Assembly: GCA_938008555.1 (NCBI GenBank)
Contig: CALLKE010000166.1
Coordinates: forward strand, 1 to 48,096
Direction: 5' to 3'
Length of the DNA: 48,096 nucleotides
From: an uncultured Pedobacter sp.
Lineage (GTDB): Bacteria; Bacteroidota; Bacteroidia; Sphingobacteriales; Sphingobacteriaceae
Shown: positions 17,346 through 26,897 of the stretch, piece after piece
Numbering within the stretch: the first letter of the stretch is position 1
How the letters are laid out: each line of letters begins with the position of its first letter
The notes under the pieces: model-generated
What the model was told of the DNA's origin: nothing
What the model saw: the letters and a program-made list of their open reading frames with translations, nothing else
Databases searched by the model: none
Translations under genes and position numbers: made by a program

Positions 17346-19037
17346 ATGGTCACATATATGCTTAATTTATCTACAAGAAATACACCCACCGGAAACGCTC
17401 TCACGTGCAAGGGCTGGATACAAGAGGCGGCCTTACGCATGCTACTCAATAATCTCGACCCTGAAGTTGCGGAGCAGCCTGAACAACTGATTGTATATGG
17501 CGGCCGAGGAAAAGCTGCCCGAAATCCAGAAGCGCTAGAGCTTATTATTAAAGCACTTCGTGATCTAGAAACCGATGAAACATTATTAATTCAATCGGGT
17601 AAGGCTGTCGGTATTTTACCTACTCATTCGGATGCCCCACGGGTATTAATATCAAACTCACAGCTTGTCCCCCAATGGGCAACACAACAGCATTTTGATG
17701 AACTAGAGCGCAAAGGCTTAATCATGTATGGACAAATGACCGCAGGATCATGGATATATATTGGTTCACAAGGTATCGTTCAAGGTACCTACGAAACATT
17801 TGCAGAAATTGGGCGCCAGCATTTTAATGAATCATTAAAAGGAACACTTTCTGTTACTGCTGGACTAGGTGGGATGGGAGGAGCTCAACCTTTGGCAATC
17901 ACCATGAATGAGGGCGTCTGTATTGCTGCCGAGGTAGAAGAATGGCGCATTCGAAAACGCTTAAAAACACGCTATATTGATGAAATAGAGTTTAGTATTG
18001 ATGCAGCTATTGATCGAGCCGTGCAATACAAAAAAGAAGGGAAAGCCCGATCAATAGGAGTAGTATGTAACGCCGTTGAATTATTACAGCGCTTGATTGA
18101 TCGCAATATCGTTCCAGATATATTAACAGATCAAACTTCTGCCCATGACCCATTGATTGGTTATTTTCCAGAAGGACTTGATGTTGACCAAGCAAAAAAG
18201 CTTCGTATCCAAAATCCGAATGAATATACCAAGCGTTCGTACGCAACCATGGCAAAGCATGTTCAACAAATGCTCAAATTACAAAAACAAGGAGCGATTA
18301 CATTTGACTATGGCAATAACTTGCGTGGACGTGCATTAGAAGCCGGCGTATTAAATGCATTCGGTTTTCCTGGATTTGTACCAGCTTATATTCGGCCTTT
18401 ATTTTGTGAAGGGAAAGGCCCTTTCAGATGGGCTGCATTGAGTGGCGACCCTCGAGATATTTACGAAACTGACAAACTAATTTTGGAACTCTTCCCAGAA
18501 AATAAAGGTTTGCATCGGTGGATTACCATGGCACAAGAGCGAATTCCATTTCAAGGACTACCTGCTCGTATTTGTTGGCTCGGGCAAGGTGATCGTGAAA
18601 AGGCAGGTATCGCATTTAACAAATTGGTTGCCGACAAAAAGGTACAAGCGCCTATTGTTATTGGCCGAGATCATTTAGATACAGGCTCTGTCGCCTCTCC
18701 AAATCGCGAAACAGAAGCTATGAAAGATGGATCTGATGCCATTGCTGATTGGCCTATCCTCAATGCGCTCATTAACACTGCGGGAGGGGCTAGCTGGGTT
18801 TCTTTACATCATGGTGGAGGCGTTGGAATTGGTTATTCCATTCATGCAGGAATGGTTATCGTGGCAGATGGAACTCCTGAGGCGGAGCACCGAATCAAGC
18901 GTGTATTGCATAATGACCCTGCGATGGGAGTAATACGTCATGCAGATGCTGGATACGATATTGCACAGGATACAGCGAGAAAACACAAACTAGATTTGAA
19001 AGAGCGATTAAAAAATGTGCCAACCAAACCTGCTTAG
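17346..19037 (+). CDS. hutU: Urocanate hydratase
   Basis: HutU converts urocanate to imidazolonepropionate in histidine degradation, using tightly bound NAD+. The 563-residue protein shows YGGRGKAARN, the NAD-binding GLGGMGGAQP, DQTSAHDPLIGYFPEGL, GRDHLDTGSVASPNRETEAM and the late HHGGGVGIGYSIHAGMV. These cover the whole family length. The first two Met codons (17346 and 17358) are both possible starts. No other hut gene lies in the window, so the rest of the pathway is presumably encoded elsewhere. Confidence 0.95.
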   Translation: MVTYMLNLSTRNTPTGNALTCKGWIQEAALRMLLNNLDPEVAEQPEQLIVYGGRGKAARNPEALELIIKALRDLETDETLLIQSGKAVGILPTHSDAPRVLISNSQLVPQWATQQHFDELERKGLIMYGQMTAGSWIYIGSQGIVQGTYETFAEIGRQHFNESLKGTLSVTAGLGGMGGAQPLAITMNEGVCIAAEVEEWRIRKRLKTRYIDEIEFSIDAAIDRAVQYKKEGKARSIGVVCNAVELLQRLIDRNIVPDILTDQTSAHDPLIGYFPEGLDVDQAKKLRIQNPNEYTKRSYATMAKHVQQMLKLQKQGAITFDYGNNLRGRALEAGVLNAFGFPGFVPAYIRPLFCEGKGPFRWAALSGDPRDIYETDKLILELFPENKGLHRWITMAQERIPFQGLPARICWLGQGDREKAGIAFNKLVADKKVQAPIVIGRDHLDTGSVASPNRETEAMKDGSDAIADWPILNALINTAGGASWVSLHHGGGVGIGYSIHAGMVIVADGTPEAEHRIKRVLHNDPAMGVIRHADAGYDIAQDTARKHKLDLKERLKNVPTKPA

Positions 19038-19121
19038 CTCCTGATAATCAAAAGACAGCGTTTTAGCTAGAAAAATGACCCAAATTGAGATCACTCAATA
19101 GTCATGTGTATATTTGCACCA

Positions 19122-19478
19122 ATGAAACCTGCCGAAATAAACTCCAAATGGAACGCCCTACAGGATCGCATCGCACTCGAATTCGATCATGAAAAACCCG
19201 ACTTAAAGGTAATCCTCTTCTTAATTGGCGTCCAAGAGCTCGGCCAAGGTCCTCGTAAATTTAGCAAACGACAAAAAGAAGAGTTAATGCATATCGCCAA
19301 TTGTCGTCTATTCAGCGAGCTAGGGTTTTACGAACTAGAAGGTTTAGATCAAGATGGCTGGCCACACTGGAAATTATTAAAACCGATCCCAGCTTATACG
19401 TTGCTAGAGCAAGAGATGATTCTAAAATCATTAATTGTTTCCTATTTCGATACCCTGTACAATACTTTACATTCATGA
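19122..19478 (+). CDS. Small conserved-looking protein translationally coupled to exonuclease III
   Basis: I do not recognise this 118-residue soluble protein. It starts most plausibly at the ATG at 19122 (MKPAEINSKWNALQ); an upstream ATG at 19104 would add six residues. The composition is ordinary for a cytosolic protein, with a helical middle (FSKRQKEELMHIANCRLFSELGFYEL) and an acidic/aromatic part (GLDQDGWPHWKLLKPIP). Its stop overlaps the start of xth by four bases (ATGA at 19475-19478), which argues that it is a real gene made with exonuclease III. Function unknown. Confidence 0.75.
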   Translation: MKPAEINSKWNALQDRIALEFDHEKPDLKVILFLIGVQELGQGPRKFSKRQKEELMHIANCRLFSELGFYELEGLDQDGWPHWKLLKPIPAYTLLEQEMILKSLIVSYFDTLYNTLHS

Positions 19479-20242
19479 AAATTATAACCTATAATGTCAA
19501 TGGCATTCGTTCGGCATTCAGTAAAAATTGGCTTGGATGGCTTCAAGCTACCGATGCAGACATCATTTGTCTTCAAGAGATAAAGGCAAGTCCTGACCAA
19601 TTAGTAGACCTATTATTGTTAGAACAGATGGGTTATCAACATTATTGGAATCCAGCAGAAAAAAAGGGGTATAGCGGAACTGCAATCTTTACCAAACAAA
19701 CACCCATACATGTTGAATATGGCTGTGGAATTGAAGATTATGATCGTGAAGGACGTATTATCCGTGTTGATTTTGAAAAATTTTCAGTCATGAGCGCTTA
19801 TTTCCCTTCTGGATCAAGTGGTGATCATCGTCAGGATTTCAAATTTCGTTTTTTAGATGATTTTCAAGCATACATTGATAAGTTGACGATCGACTACCCC
19901 CAATTGGTCATCTCTGGTGATTATAATATCTGTCACCGTCCAATTGATATTCATAATCCCAAATCAAATGCCAATTCTTCTGGATTTTTGCCCGCTGAAC
20001 GCGAATGGATGGAAAATTTCATCAACAGCGGATTCATCGACTCATTCCGATATTTTAACTCAGAGCCTCATCAATATACTTGGTGGAGCTTTAGAGCAAA
20101 TGCAAGAAATAAGAATTTGGGATGGCGTATTGATTACAATATGGTCAGCAAAACGCTTCAAGATCATCTCAAACGAGCAGCCATCTTAACTGAAGCCAAG
20201 CACTCTGATCATTGTCCAGTAGTACTTGAAATGAACATTTAA
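19475..20242 (+). CDS. xth: Exodeoxyribonuclease III
   Basis: This 255-residue enzyme is an AP endonuclease and 3'-5' exonuclease of the endonuclease/exonuclease/phosphatase fold, acting in base-excision repair. Signatures: KIITYNVNGIRSA at the start (Asn), CLQEIKA (metal-binding Glu), GYSGTAIFTK, ISGDYNICHRPIDIHNPK (catalytic Asp/Asn), NLGWRIDYNM and the closing KHSDHCPVVLEM (catalytic Asp-His). The frame stays open upstream to 19301, but homology starts at the ATG at 19475, which overlaps the stop of the preceding small gene. Confidence 0.94.
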   Translation: MKIITYNVNGIRSAFSKNWLGWLQATDADIICLQEIKASPDQLVDLLLLEQMGYQHYWNPAEKKGYSGTAIFTKQTPIHVEYGCGIEDYDREGRIIRVDFEKFSVMSAYFPSGSSGDHRQDFKFRFLDDFQAYIDKLTIDYPQLVISGDYNICHRPIDIHNPKSNANSSGFLPAEREWMENFINSGFIDSFRYFNSEPHQYTWWSFRANARNKNLGWRIDYNMVSKTLQDHLKRAAILTEAKHSDHCPVVLEMNI

Positions 20243-20590
20243 CAAAGAAGCCTATATAAAAAGGCTTTATCAAAGATCACACCTTTGAGCTGCAGAACTT
20301 TACTCACACAAAAGAGATGGCGCTCCACGCACGCCTCATTTAAGATGCTCTTAGTTCGCAATCTCAATTTAAGTAGGTAAATATATTCAAGTCAAAGAAG
20401 GCCGATAGAAGCGGGAGCAGAAATGATCTCTTCTTTTTATCAATAGAAGTAGAGATCACAAGAATAGGTGAGCGGGCGTGAGAGCCACAAACTATTTCTC
20501 TGTTTATTAAGATTCCAATAAATTATTCAGGATAGTTCTTGGTCTATAATTTATAATGATGATCTAGATTATCATCTTCTTGGTCTGCCT
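20243..20590. other. Intergenic region between convergent xth and atpC
   Basis: This 348-base stretch shows no plausible gene. A weak hairpin (AAGCCT at 20248-20253 with AGGCTT at 20262-20267) could serve as a terminator for xth. A near-palindrome lies around 20556-20580 on the atpC side. Nothing else is recognisable. Confidence 0.4.
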
Positions 20591-20836
20591 TTAGTTAGCC
20601 AGACCTTCGACTAAAACAACAATTTTATTGTCAAGTGCTTCTACAACACCACTTTTAACAAAGAATGTTTCAACATTTTGAGCTTTTCGTACTGTGATAT
20701 ACCCTTGCTCGAGGGTAGAAATAATAGGAGCGTGGTCACTTAATATCTGAAAAGATCCCATTGTTCCAGGCACTGTTACTGATGTAATAGTACCCTCATA
20801 AATTATCTTATCAGGGGTTAAAATTTCTAGTTTCAT
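20591..20836 (-). CDS. atpC: ATP synthase F1 epsilon subunit (short form)
   Basis: The 81-residue protein corresponds to the N-terminal beta-sandwich domain of the F1 epsilon subunit: MKLEILTPDKIIYEGTITSVTVPGT at the start, FQILSDHAPIISTLEQGYI, and a FVKSGVVEALDNKIVVLVE end. The C-terminal helical hairpin that can inhibit the enzyme in other bacteria is absent, as is usual for Bacteroidota. It lies 73 bases downstream of atpD in an atpDC pair apart from the other ATP synthase genes. Confidence 0.92.
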   Translation of the reverse strand: MKLEILTPDKIIYEGTITSVTVPGTMGSFQILSDHAPIISTLEQGYITVRKAQNVETFFVKSGVVEALDNKIVVLVEGLAN

Positions 20837-20909
20837 TTAGATTGATCGTACTGAGCGTAACTATTGAGTGCTTCGTGTTAACATAATATTGACGCGAAGC
20901 ACTCAACAA

Positions 20910-22412
20910 TTAATTTGACTCTGCTAATATTTTTTTGCCTTTTTCGATAGCTTCTTCAATAGTCCCAACGAGATTAAATGCTGCTTCAGGATATTCATCT
21001 ACTTCTCCATCCATAATCATATTGAAGCCTTTAATGGTATCTTTTATATCAACTAAAACACCTTTTAAACCCGTAAACTGTTCTGCCACGTGGAATGGTT
21101 GTGAAAGGAATCGTTGTACACGACGCGCTCTAGCCACTACTAATTTATCTTCTTCAGATAGCTCATCCATTCCTAAAATGGCGATGATATCTTGAAGCTC
21201 TTTGTAGCGTTGCAAAATTTCTTTCACACGTTGAGCTGTGTTGTAATGCTCATCACCCAAAATACTAGGATTCAAAATTCTTGAAGTAGAATCTAAAGGA
21301 TCCACTGCTGGATAGATTCCTAGCTCCGCAATTTTACGAGATAATACAGTAGTCGCATCTAAGTGTGCAAAAGTAGTAGCAGGAGCAGGGTCTGTCAAAT
21401 CATCTGCAGGAACATAAACCGCTTGTACAGACGTGATCGAACCTCTCTTTGTGGAAGTAATACGTTCTTGCATCAAACCCATTTCAGTAGCAAGTGTCGG
21501 CTGATAACCTACTGCTGAAGGCATCCTTCCTAACAAGGCTGATACTTCTGATCCAGCTTGTGTAAAACGGAAAATATTATCCACGAAGAAAAGAATATCC
21601 TTTCCTTGACCTTCTCCATCACCATCACGGAAATACTCTGCCACGGTTAATCCTGACAAAGCAACGCGAGCTCTAGCACCAGGAGGTTCATTCATTTGTC
21701 CAAATACGAGTGTGGCTTTTGATTCTTCTAGTTTTTCTTTATCAACAGAGTTCAAATCCCAACCACCCTTTTCCATCGAATGCTTGAAAGCATCGCCATA
21801 GTTAATTACGCCTGATTCGATAAATTCACGCAACAAGTCATTCCCTTCTCTTGTACGCTCACCAACACCAGCAAATACAGATAAGCCGGCATATGCTTTC
21901 GCAATATTATTCACCAGCTCCATGATTAATACTGTTTTACCAACACCTGCACCACCAAACAAACCAATTTTACCACCTTTCGCATAGGGCTCTAGTAAGT
22001 CGATTACCTTAATTCCCGTAAACAAAACTTCTGTTTCAGTAGACAATTCGTCAAATTTCGGAGGAGTATTATGTATTGGATAACCATCTGTATTATCTAC
22101 AGTATCAATACCGTCGATTGCTTGGCCAACCACATTGAATAAACGCCCCTTAATTTTATCACCCACAGGCATCTTAATAGCAGAACCGGTATCCACCACA
22201 CGCATTCCACGAACCAAACCATCTGTCGAGTCCATTGCGATCGCGCGGACACCATCCTCACCCAGATGCTGTTGAACCTCTAAGACAATTTTTTGTCCAT
22301 TGTCCTTAACAATTTCTAATGCGTCATAAATTTGGGGGAGATGAGCCGCATCAGCAAAGCTGACATCGACCACAGGTCCAATAATTTGTGTTATTTTTCC
22401 AATGTTTGGCAT
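20910..22412 (-). CDS. atpD: ATP synthase F1 beta subunit
   Basis: This is the catalytic subunit of F1Fo ATP synthase, 500 residues when started at the ATG at 22412 (MPNIGKITQIIGPVVDVSF). The frame is open 13 codons further upstream, but homology begins here. Signatures: Walker A GGAGVGKTVLIMELVNN, GERTREGNDLL, Walker B region DILFFVDNIFRFTQAGSEVSALLGR, and the arginine-bearing DSTSRILNP. It is transcribed with atpC. The alpha, gamma, delta and Fo genes are not in the window, which is the normal split arrangement in this phylum. Confidence 0.97.
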   Translation of the reverse strand: MPNIGKITQIIGPVVDVSFADAAHLPQIYDALEIVKDNGQKIVLEVQQHLGEDGVRAIAMDSTDGLVRGMRVVDTGSAIKMPVGDKIKGRLFNVVGQAIDGIDTVDNTDGYPIHNTPPKFDELSTETEVLFTGIKVIDLLEPYAKGGKIGLFGGAGVGKTVLIMELVNNIAKAYAGLSVFAGVGERTREGNDLLREFIESGVINYGDAFKHSMEKGGWDLNSVDKEKLEESKATLVFGQMNEPPGARARVALSGLTVAEYFRDGDGEGQGKDILFFVDNIFRFTQAGSEVSALLGRMPSAVGYQPTLATEMGLMQERITSTKRGSITSVQAVYVPADDLTDPAPATTFAHLDATTVLSRKIAELGIYPAVDPLDSTSRILNPSILGDEHYNTAQRVKEILQRYKELQDIIAILGMDELSEEDKLVVARARRVQRFLSQPFHVAEQFTGLKGVLVDIKDTIKGFNMIMDGEVDEYPEAAFNLVGTIEEAIEKGKKILAESN

Positions 22413-22624
22413 AATTATCTTTTGGTAATTCGTAATCCAGATCAAAAACATCCCAAATAGATGCTATTTTCAGTCTGCAAAAGTACGCTTTATACCCGAA
22501 AATATAAACATCTCATAAAAAAAATCCGACTATATGAACATCATCAAATAAAAAGATCATTTCTAACTCAGATAAGTAATTAATTAAAATTGCTTCATCC
22601 AATTAAAATCTGCTTATTTGGGGG

Positions 22625-23548
22625 ATGAAGAAAATTTTAGTCACTGGCAGCAATGGACTTGTAGGGCAAAAGCTAACGGATTTAATTTTATCTCAATCGG
22701 ATTTTTATCTAATCGCAACTTCCAAAGGAGAAAATAGACACCCCAACCAAACAGGCTACATCTATATTAATCTGGACATTTGTAATGTAGAGAACGTCAG
22801 ACAGGTTCTAAAGAAGCACCGCCCCACCACTGTTATTCACACAGCAGCTATGACTAATGTGGATGCCTGTGAGAGGGACCAGCTAGTGTGTCGAAATCTG
22901 AATGTAGATGCCGTTAGAAATCTTGCTGTGATTTGCCGGGAAATTAATTGTCAACTAATTCATCTTTCTACCGATTTTATTTTTGATGGTGAAGATGGTC
23001 CTTACACAGAATTAGATAAACCTAACCCATTGAGCTTTTATGGACAGACCAAGCTAGAAGCTGAGCAGTTACTAATAGCCTCTTCATGCCATTGGGTAAT
23101 ATTACGCACCATTATTGTGTATGGCATTGTAAAAGATCTAAGTCGGAAAAACATTGTACTCTGGGCCAAAGAAACCTTAGAAAGAGGGGATTCAATACAA
23201 ATAGTGAATGATCAATGGAGAATGCCTACTCTGGCAGAGGATCTTGCGGCATGCTGTTTATTAGCAATCAAACAACATGCTCAAGGAGTATACAATGCAT
23301 CTGGGAAAGATATGATGAGTATGGTTGAACTGGTAGAGCAAGTCGCCGACTTTTGGCACTTAGATAAATCGCTGATTCACCCTATTTCATCAAGTAATCT
23401 AGCACAAGCAGCTAAGCGACCAAAGCGTACGGGCTTTGTGCTCGATAAAAGCATGAATAATCTTGGATACAGGCCTCATTCTTTCAAAGAAGGCTTAGCT
23501 ATTTTGGATAACCAACTTCAACAATTAAAAGAGTCTTCAGCCATTTAA
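22625..23548 (+). CDS. RmlD-like NAD(P)-dependent sugar reductase (SDR family)
   Basis: The 307-residue protein is an extended short-chain dehydrogenase/reductase with the nucleotide-binding motif VTGSNGLVGQKL at the start, HTAAMTNVDACE, HLSTDFIFDGEDGPYTE and the catalytic YGQTKLEAE (Tyr and Lys). This pattern is typical of the RmlD branch (dTDP-4-dehydrorhamnose reductase), which makes dTDP-rhamnose. No rmlA, rmlB or rmlC lies alongside, so a related reductase of other substrates is possible. It is divergent from atpD and converges on pdhB. Confidence 0.8.
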   Translation: MKKILVTGSNGLVGQKLTDLILSQSDFYLIATSKGENRHPNQTGYIYINLDICNVENVRQVLKKHRPTTVIHTAAMTNVDACERDQLVCRNLNVDAVRNLAVICREINCQLIHLSTDFIFDGEDGPYTELDKPNPLSFYGQTKLEAEQLLIASSCHWVILRTIIVYGIVKDLSRKNIVLWAKETLERGDSIQIVNDQWRMPTLAEDLAACCLLAIKQHAQGVYNASGKDMMSMVELVEQVADFWHLDKSLIHPISSSNLAQAAKRPKRTGFVLDKSMNNLGYRPHSFKEGLAILDNQLQQLKESSAI

Positions 23549-23651
23549 ACCAGTGTGCTTTAATTCAATGTAAACTTAGATCTATTAACTGCGATCACAT
23601 CCACTGAAGTAAAGCTTCACTAAGCTCTATCACATATCTAAAACGTAGATC

Positions 23652-24638
23652 CTATTTCTCTAGATAAAGTACACTCTTAACTGCTTTTATTACCTGATCT
23701 GCATTTGGTAGCGCCTCTTTAACAAGTGTAGGGGCATAAGGAAGGGGCACATCCGCACACGCTACTCTTAGAATAGGGGCATCTAAGAAATCAAAAGCAT
23801 CTTTCTGCACTTTGAACGTTACTTCTGTTGCAATTGAGCCTAATGGCCAAGCTTCTTCCACAAACACCATCCGGTTGGTTTTCTTGATCGAGTTAATAAC
23901 TGTTGCATAATCGATAGGTCGAACTGTACGCAAATCAATCACTTCTGCGTGAATATTTTCTTTGGTTAATTCTTCAACAGCGGGCAATACTACACGAGAA
24001 AGCATTTTACCAAACGTCACGATGGTCACATCAGTACCTTCTTTTACCACATTAGCTTTGCCTAACGGTATATAATATTCGTCTTCAGGAACCCCCCCTT
24101 TATCGCCGTACATCACTTCTGACTCCATGAAAATAACGGGATCTGGATCGAGAATAGATTGCTTTAACAAGCCCTTTGCCTCATAAGGAGTAGATGGCAC
24201 AACCACTTTAAGACCAGGACAATTTGCATACCAACTTTCAAAATTCTGAGAGTGCTGAGCCCCCAACTGACCCGCATTACCTGTTGGTCCACGAAATACA
24301 ATGGGGACTGAGAATTGTCCACCACTCATTGAAAGCATCTTCGCTGCAGCGTTCACTACCTGATCAATCGCAACAAGTGAAAAATTAAAAGTCATGAACT
24401 CGATAATTGGCTTTAGGCCATTCATAGCAGCACCTACTCCTATACCAGCGAAACCTAGTTCAGCTATCGGCGAATCAATAACACGCTTCGCACCAAACTC
24501 ATCGAGCATTCCTTGGCTGACTTTATAAGCGCCATTATACTCGGCAACCTCTTCACCCATCAAAAATATTTTCTCGTCTTTACGCATCTCCTCACTCAAT
24601 GCTTCCCGAAGTGCTTCTCTGAATTGTATTTCTCTCAT
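23652..24638 (-). CDS. pdhB: Pyruvate dehydrogenase E1 component, beta subunit
   Basis: This 328-residue partner of PdhA completes the E1 heterotetramer. It shows REALREALSEEM, FLMGEEVAEYNGAYKVSQGM, FAGIGVGAAMNGLKPIIEFM, FRGPTGNAGQLGAQHSQNFESWYANCPGLKVV and the closing DVPLPYAPTLVKEAL. It is a single gene on the minus strand, about 14 kb from pdhA and pdhC, with a MITE inserted between it and the divergent-side kinase gene. E1 beta of a branched-chain oxoacid complex is the only real alternative. Confidence 0.93.
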   Translation of the reverse strand: MREIQFREALREALSEEMRKDEKIFLMGEEVAEYNGAYKVSQGMLDEFGAKRVIDSPIAELGFAGIGVGAAMNGLKPIIEFMTFNFSLVAIDQVVNAAAKMLSMSGGQFSVPIVFRGPTGNAGQLGAQHSQNFESWYANCPGLKVVVPSTPYEAKGLLKQSILDPDPVIFMESEVMYGDKGGVPEDEYYIPLGKANVVKEGTDVTIVTFGKMLSRVVLPAVEELTKENIHAEVIDLRTVRPIDYATVINSIKKTNRMVFVEEAWPLGSIATEVTFKVQKDAFDFLDAPILRVACADVPLPYAPTLVKEALPNADQVIKAVKSVLYLEK

Positions 24639-24770
24639 TGTCTGTTAATGATCAATTTATCCGGGCGCAAATATACATTTATATATCTTATCAGGCTAAA
24701 ACTGGACGCATGCCAAATTTGCATTTTACGAGAGAATCATACACTCTTTTCATCGGCGCTATAAAAATTC

Positions 24771-24931
24771 GGTAGTGTATCTAAATGTATGATGACTCTT
24801 TTCAGGGATAAAAAAGTATGCGTTTTGATTTTTAAAAACCACCTTTAGTTGCTTGAAAAGCACAGTGTGTTTCGATATTTTCGATCATATTTTATCCAAA
24901 TATTACCTATCATACATTTAGATACACTACC
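24771..24931. mobile_element. 161-bp MITE-like element, copy 1
   Basis: The element has 23-bp perfect terminal inverted repeats (24771-24793 and 24909-24931, starting GGTAGTGTATCTAAATGT). It is flanked on both sides by the same eight bases, AAAAATTC (24763-24770 and 24932-24939), which is a clean target-site duplication. It has no coding capacity. A second element of identical length lies at 32454-32614. An eight-base duplication would fit mobilisation by an IS256-type transposase, but no such gene is in the window. It fills most of the 328-base gap between pdhB and the kinase gene. Confidence 0.85.
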
Positions 24932-24966
24932 AAAAATTCTATAACAGCTCCAATTTAAAGATACGA

Positions 24967-26178
24967 TCAAGTCACATGCTCTTCTAATTTTTGACTACTT
25001 GTTAGGGTGATCCTAAATGTGGTCCCTTTTCCAAGCTCAGAGTCTTTAACCGAGATATGCCCTTTGTGATAGTTCTCTACAATACGTTTAGTTAAAGATA
25101 AACCGAGTCCCCAACCACGCTTTCGTGTTGTATAGCCCGGTTGGAATACTGTATCAAACTTTGATCTTGGGATTCCTTTTCCAGTGTCAATCACATCAAG
25201 AAAAACTTGTTTTTTAGCAGGATTATCAGCAATATGAATATCTATTCTACCATATCCCTCAATTGCATTGGCTGCATTCTTCAAGAGGTTTTCTAGCACC
25301 CAGTCAAACAAAGGCACATTAATTAATGCTTCGGCCCGAGCATCACCAGAGACTACAAATTTTATCTTATCACTTGCTCTGACTTTAAAATAGTTCACGA
25401 ACTCTGTTACTACATCATAAACTAAGTGGTTTTGCAAGATGGGCTCAGATCCTATCTTAGAAAATCGGTCAGCTACCATTTCAAGTCGCTTAATATCGTT
25501 CTCCATCTCCAAGATAAGGGGTTCTTTTTCAGCATTAAATTTGGACTTAAGCAGTTCTACCCAAGCCATCAAGGATGATATTGGAGTCCCTAATTGATGT
25601 GCTGTTTCTTTTGCCATACCCACCCAAACCTGATTCTGCTCAGACCGCCTAGACGAGTTGAACACTGAATATGCAATAATCAAGAAAACAGCAGTCACCG
25701 TTAGTTGTATATACGGAAAGACACGCAGCTGAGTCAGCAATAAAGAATCTTTATAATACACATACCACTTTTTTTTTCCCTCTAATACAATAGGCTGATG
25801 CTGCATTTTCATTTCACGCAGCTGGTCCCTAAAATACTTTGGGTCAAATTTCTTTTTTTTGCTTTCCTCTAAACGAAAATTGGTTTTGGTAGAATCCAGA
25901 CCTCTGTAATAAATAATATTACCGTCATGATCAGCAACAATAGCGGGCACTGCTAAACTATCTCTTATCCCATAAATAAATGTCACATATTCATCGTTGA
26001 GGTCGGCCATGGCGGCGATATTACTCGTGCTTTTTGCCCAAACTTCAGCCCGAGTATGTTCAGCCTTCGATATATTCTTAACTAAATAGTGTGTGTACCA
26101 AAGTGAGCCTCCGGTAATGACCATTGCAAAAAAGAATAAGATAAATTTCCAAAGACGTTTCTGTTTATAGGGATTCAT
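24967..26178 (-). CDS. Membrane sensor histidine kinase, orphan
   Basis: The 403-residue protein has two membrane helices (about 11-28 and 155-175) with an extracytoplasmic part between them of about 125 residues. There is no HAMP domain. The phosphorylated His is His194 in AKETAHQLGTPISSL, an H-box variant found in many Bacteroidota kinases. The ATPase part carries ENLLKNAANAI (N box), DTGKGI (G1) and GWGLGLSLTKRIV (G2). No response regulator gene is next to it. The signal sensed is unknown. Confidence 0.88.
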   Translation of the reverse strand: MNPYKQKRLWKFILFFFAMVITGGSLWYTHYLVKNISKAEHTRAEVWAKSTSNIAAMADLNDEYVTFIYGIRDSLAVPAIVADHDGNIIYYRGLDSTKTNFRLEESKKKKFDPKYFRDQLREMKMQHQPIVLEGKKKWYVYYKDSLLLTQLRVFPYIQLTVTAVFLIIAYSVFNSSRRSEQNQVWVGMAKETAHQLGTPISSLMAWVELLKSKFNAEKEPLILEMENDIKRLEMVADRFSKIGSEPILQNHLVYDVVTEFVNYFKVRASDKIKFVVSGDARAEALINVPLFDWVLENLLKNAANAIEGYGRIDIHIADNPAKKQVFLDVIDTGKGIPRSKFDTVFQPGYTTRKRGWGLGLSLTKRIVENYHKGHISVKDSELGKGTTFRITLTSSQKLEEHVT

Positions 26179-26253
26179 ACGCTCACCAAATTACATAATT
26201 CCAATTGGGATTTTGGGAGCCATTCTCTACCGGCACCTGTACTATTAACAGAT

Positions 26254-26889
26254 TCAAATCGACGTAAATAGGTAATTGTAGTTATAGAAATAATGTGACG
26301 CTGCACCTGCAATCACAAAGAAATGCCATACTTCGTGCGTGTGCAAATATTTATTTAGCTCCTTATCCTTATAGTAAAACACAGTCCCTACTATGTAAAA
26401 TATACCTCCAACAACCATCCAAATCACTGCCGAAAAAGAAAGTTTCTCTTCTACTTGCTTCATTAAGGGGACAATAAGTGTACCCATTGTAATGTAAATG
26501 GCTAAAGAGGTAGCCTTATTTTGCAAATGGTTAGCCATTTTTAATAAGCAACCAGCAAATGCAATAGTCCAGATTGTTCCAAATAAGCCCCAACGTATCC
26601 ATCCATCAAATACCAAAAGTGCCGTGGGGGTATATGAGCCAGCTATCATTAAATAGATACAACAATGATCCATTTTCTGCCAAAAACGAATTTTTTTGGG
26701 TGTGATGGGATAACCATGATAGATAGCACTAATACTAAATACGACAACCGTACACACACCGTACATGATAGCTGCTGTAAGTTGGGTATGTGTGCTCGAG
26801 CGTAAGAATAGAACGGCGGCGGCAGGTATCGCTAATAAAGCTGGAACAGCATGTGTATAAAAATTGACTGGTTCTCTCGGGCGTCTCAT
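26254..26889 (-). CDS. Haemolysin III / TrhA family membrane protein (PAQR superfamily)
   Basis: This 211-residue protein has seven predicted membrane helices. Family features are the FYTHAVPALLAIPAAA opening, SAIYHG, the DHCCIYLMIAGSYTP motif and HEVWHFFVIAGAASHYF near the end; the conserved His and Asp residues probably bind a metal ion. The family is historically named haemolysin III but is now linked to membrane energetics homeostasis rather than toxicity. The gene lies eight bases downstream of rbfA on the same strand. Confidence 0.87.
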   Translation of the reverse strand: MRRPREPVNFYTHAVPALLAIPAAAVLFLRSSTHTQLTAAIMYGVCTVVVFSISAIYHGYPITPKKIRFWQKMDHCCIYLMIAGSYTPTALLVFDGWIRWGLFGTIWTIAFAGCLLKMANHLQNKATSLAIYITMGTLIVPLMKQVEEKLSFSAVIWMVVGGIFYIVGTVFYYKDKELNKYLHTHEVWHFFVIAGAASHYFYNYNYLFTSI

Positions 26890-26897
26890 TATTCGTA

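Noticed and set aside
24763..24939. CRISPR or REP-type repeat in the pdhB-kinase gap
   Set aside because: Only one pair of inverted ends with a target duplication; no regular spaced direct repeats.
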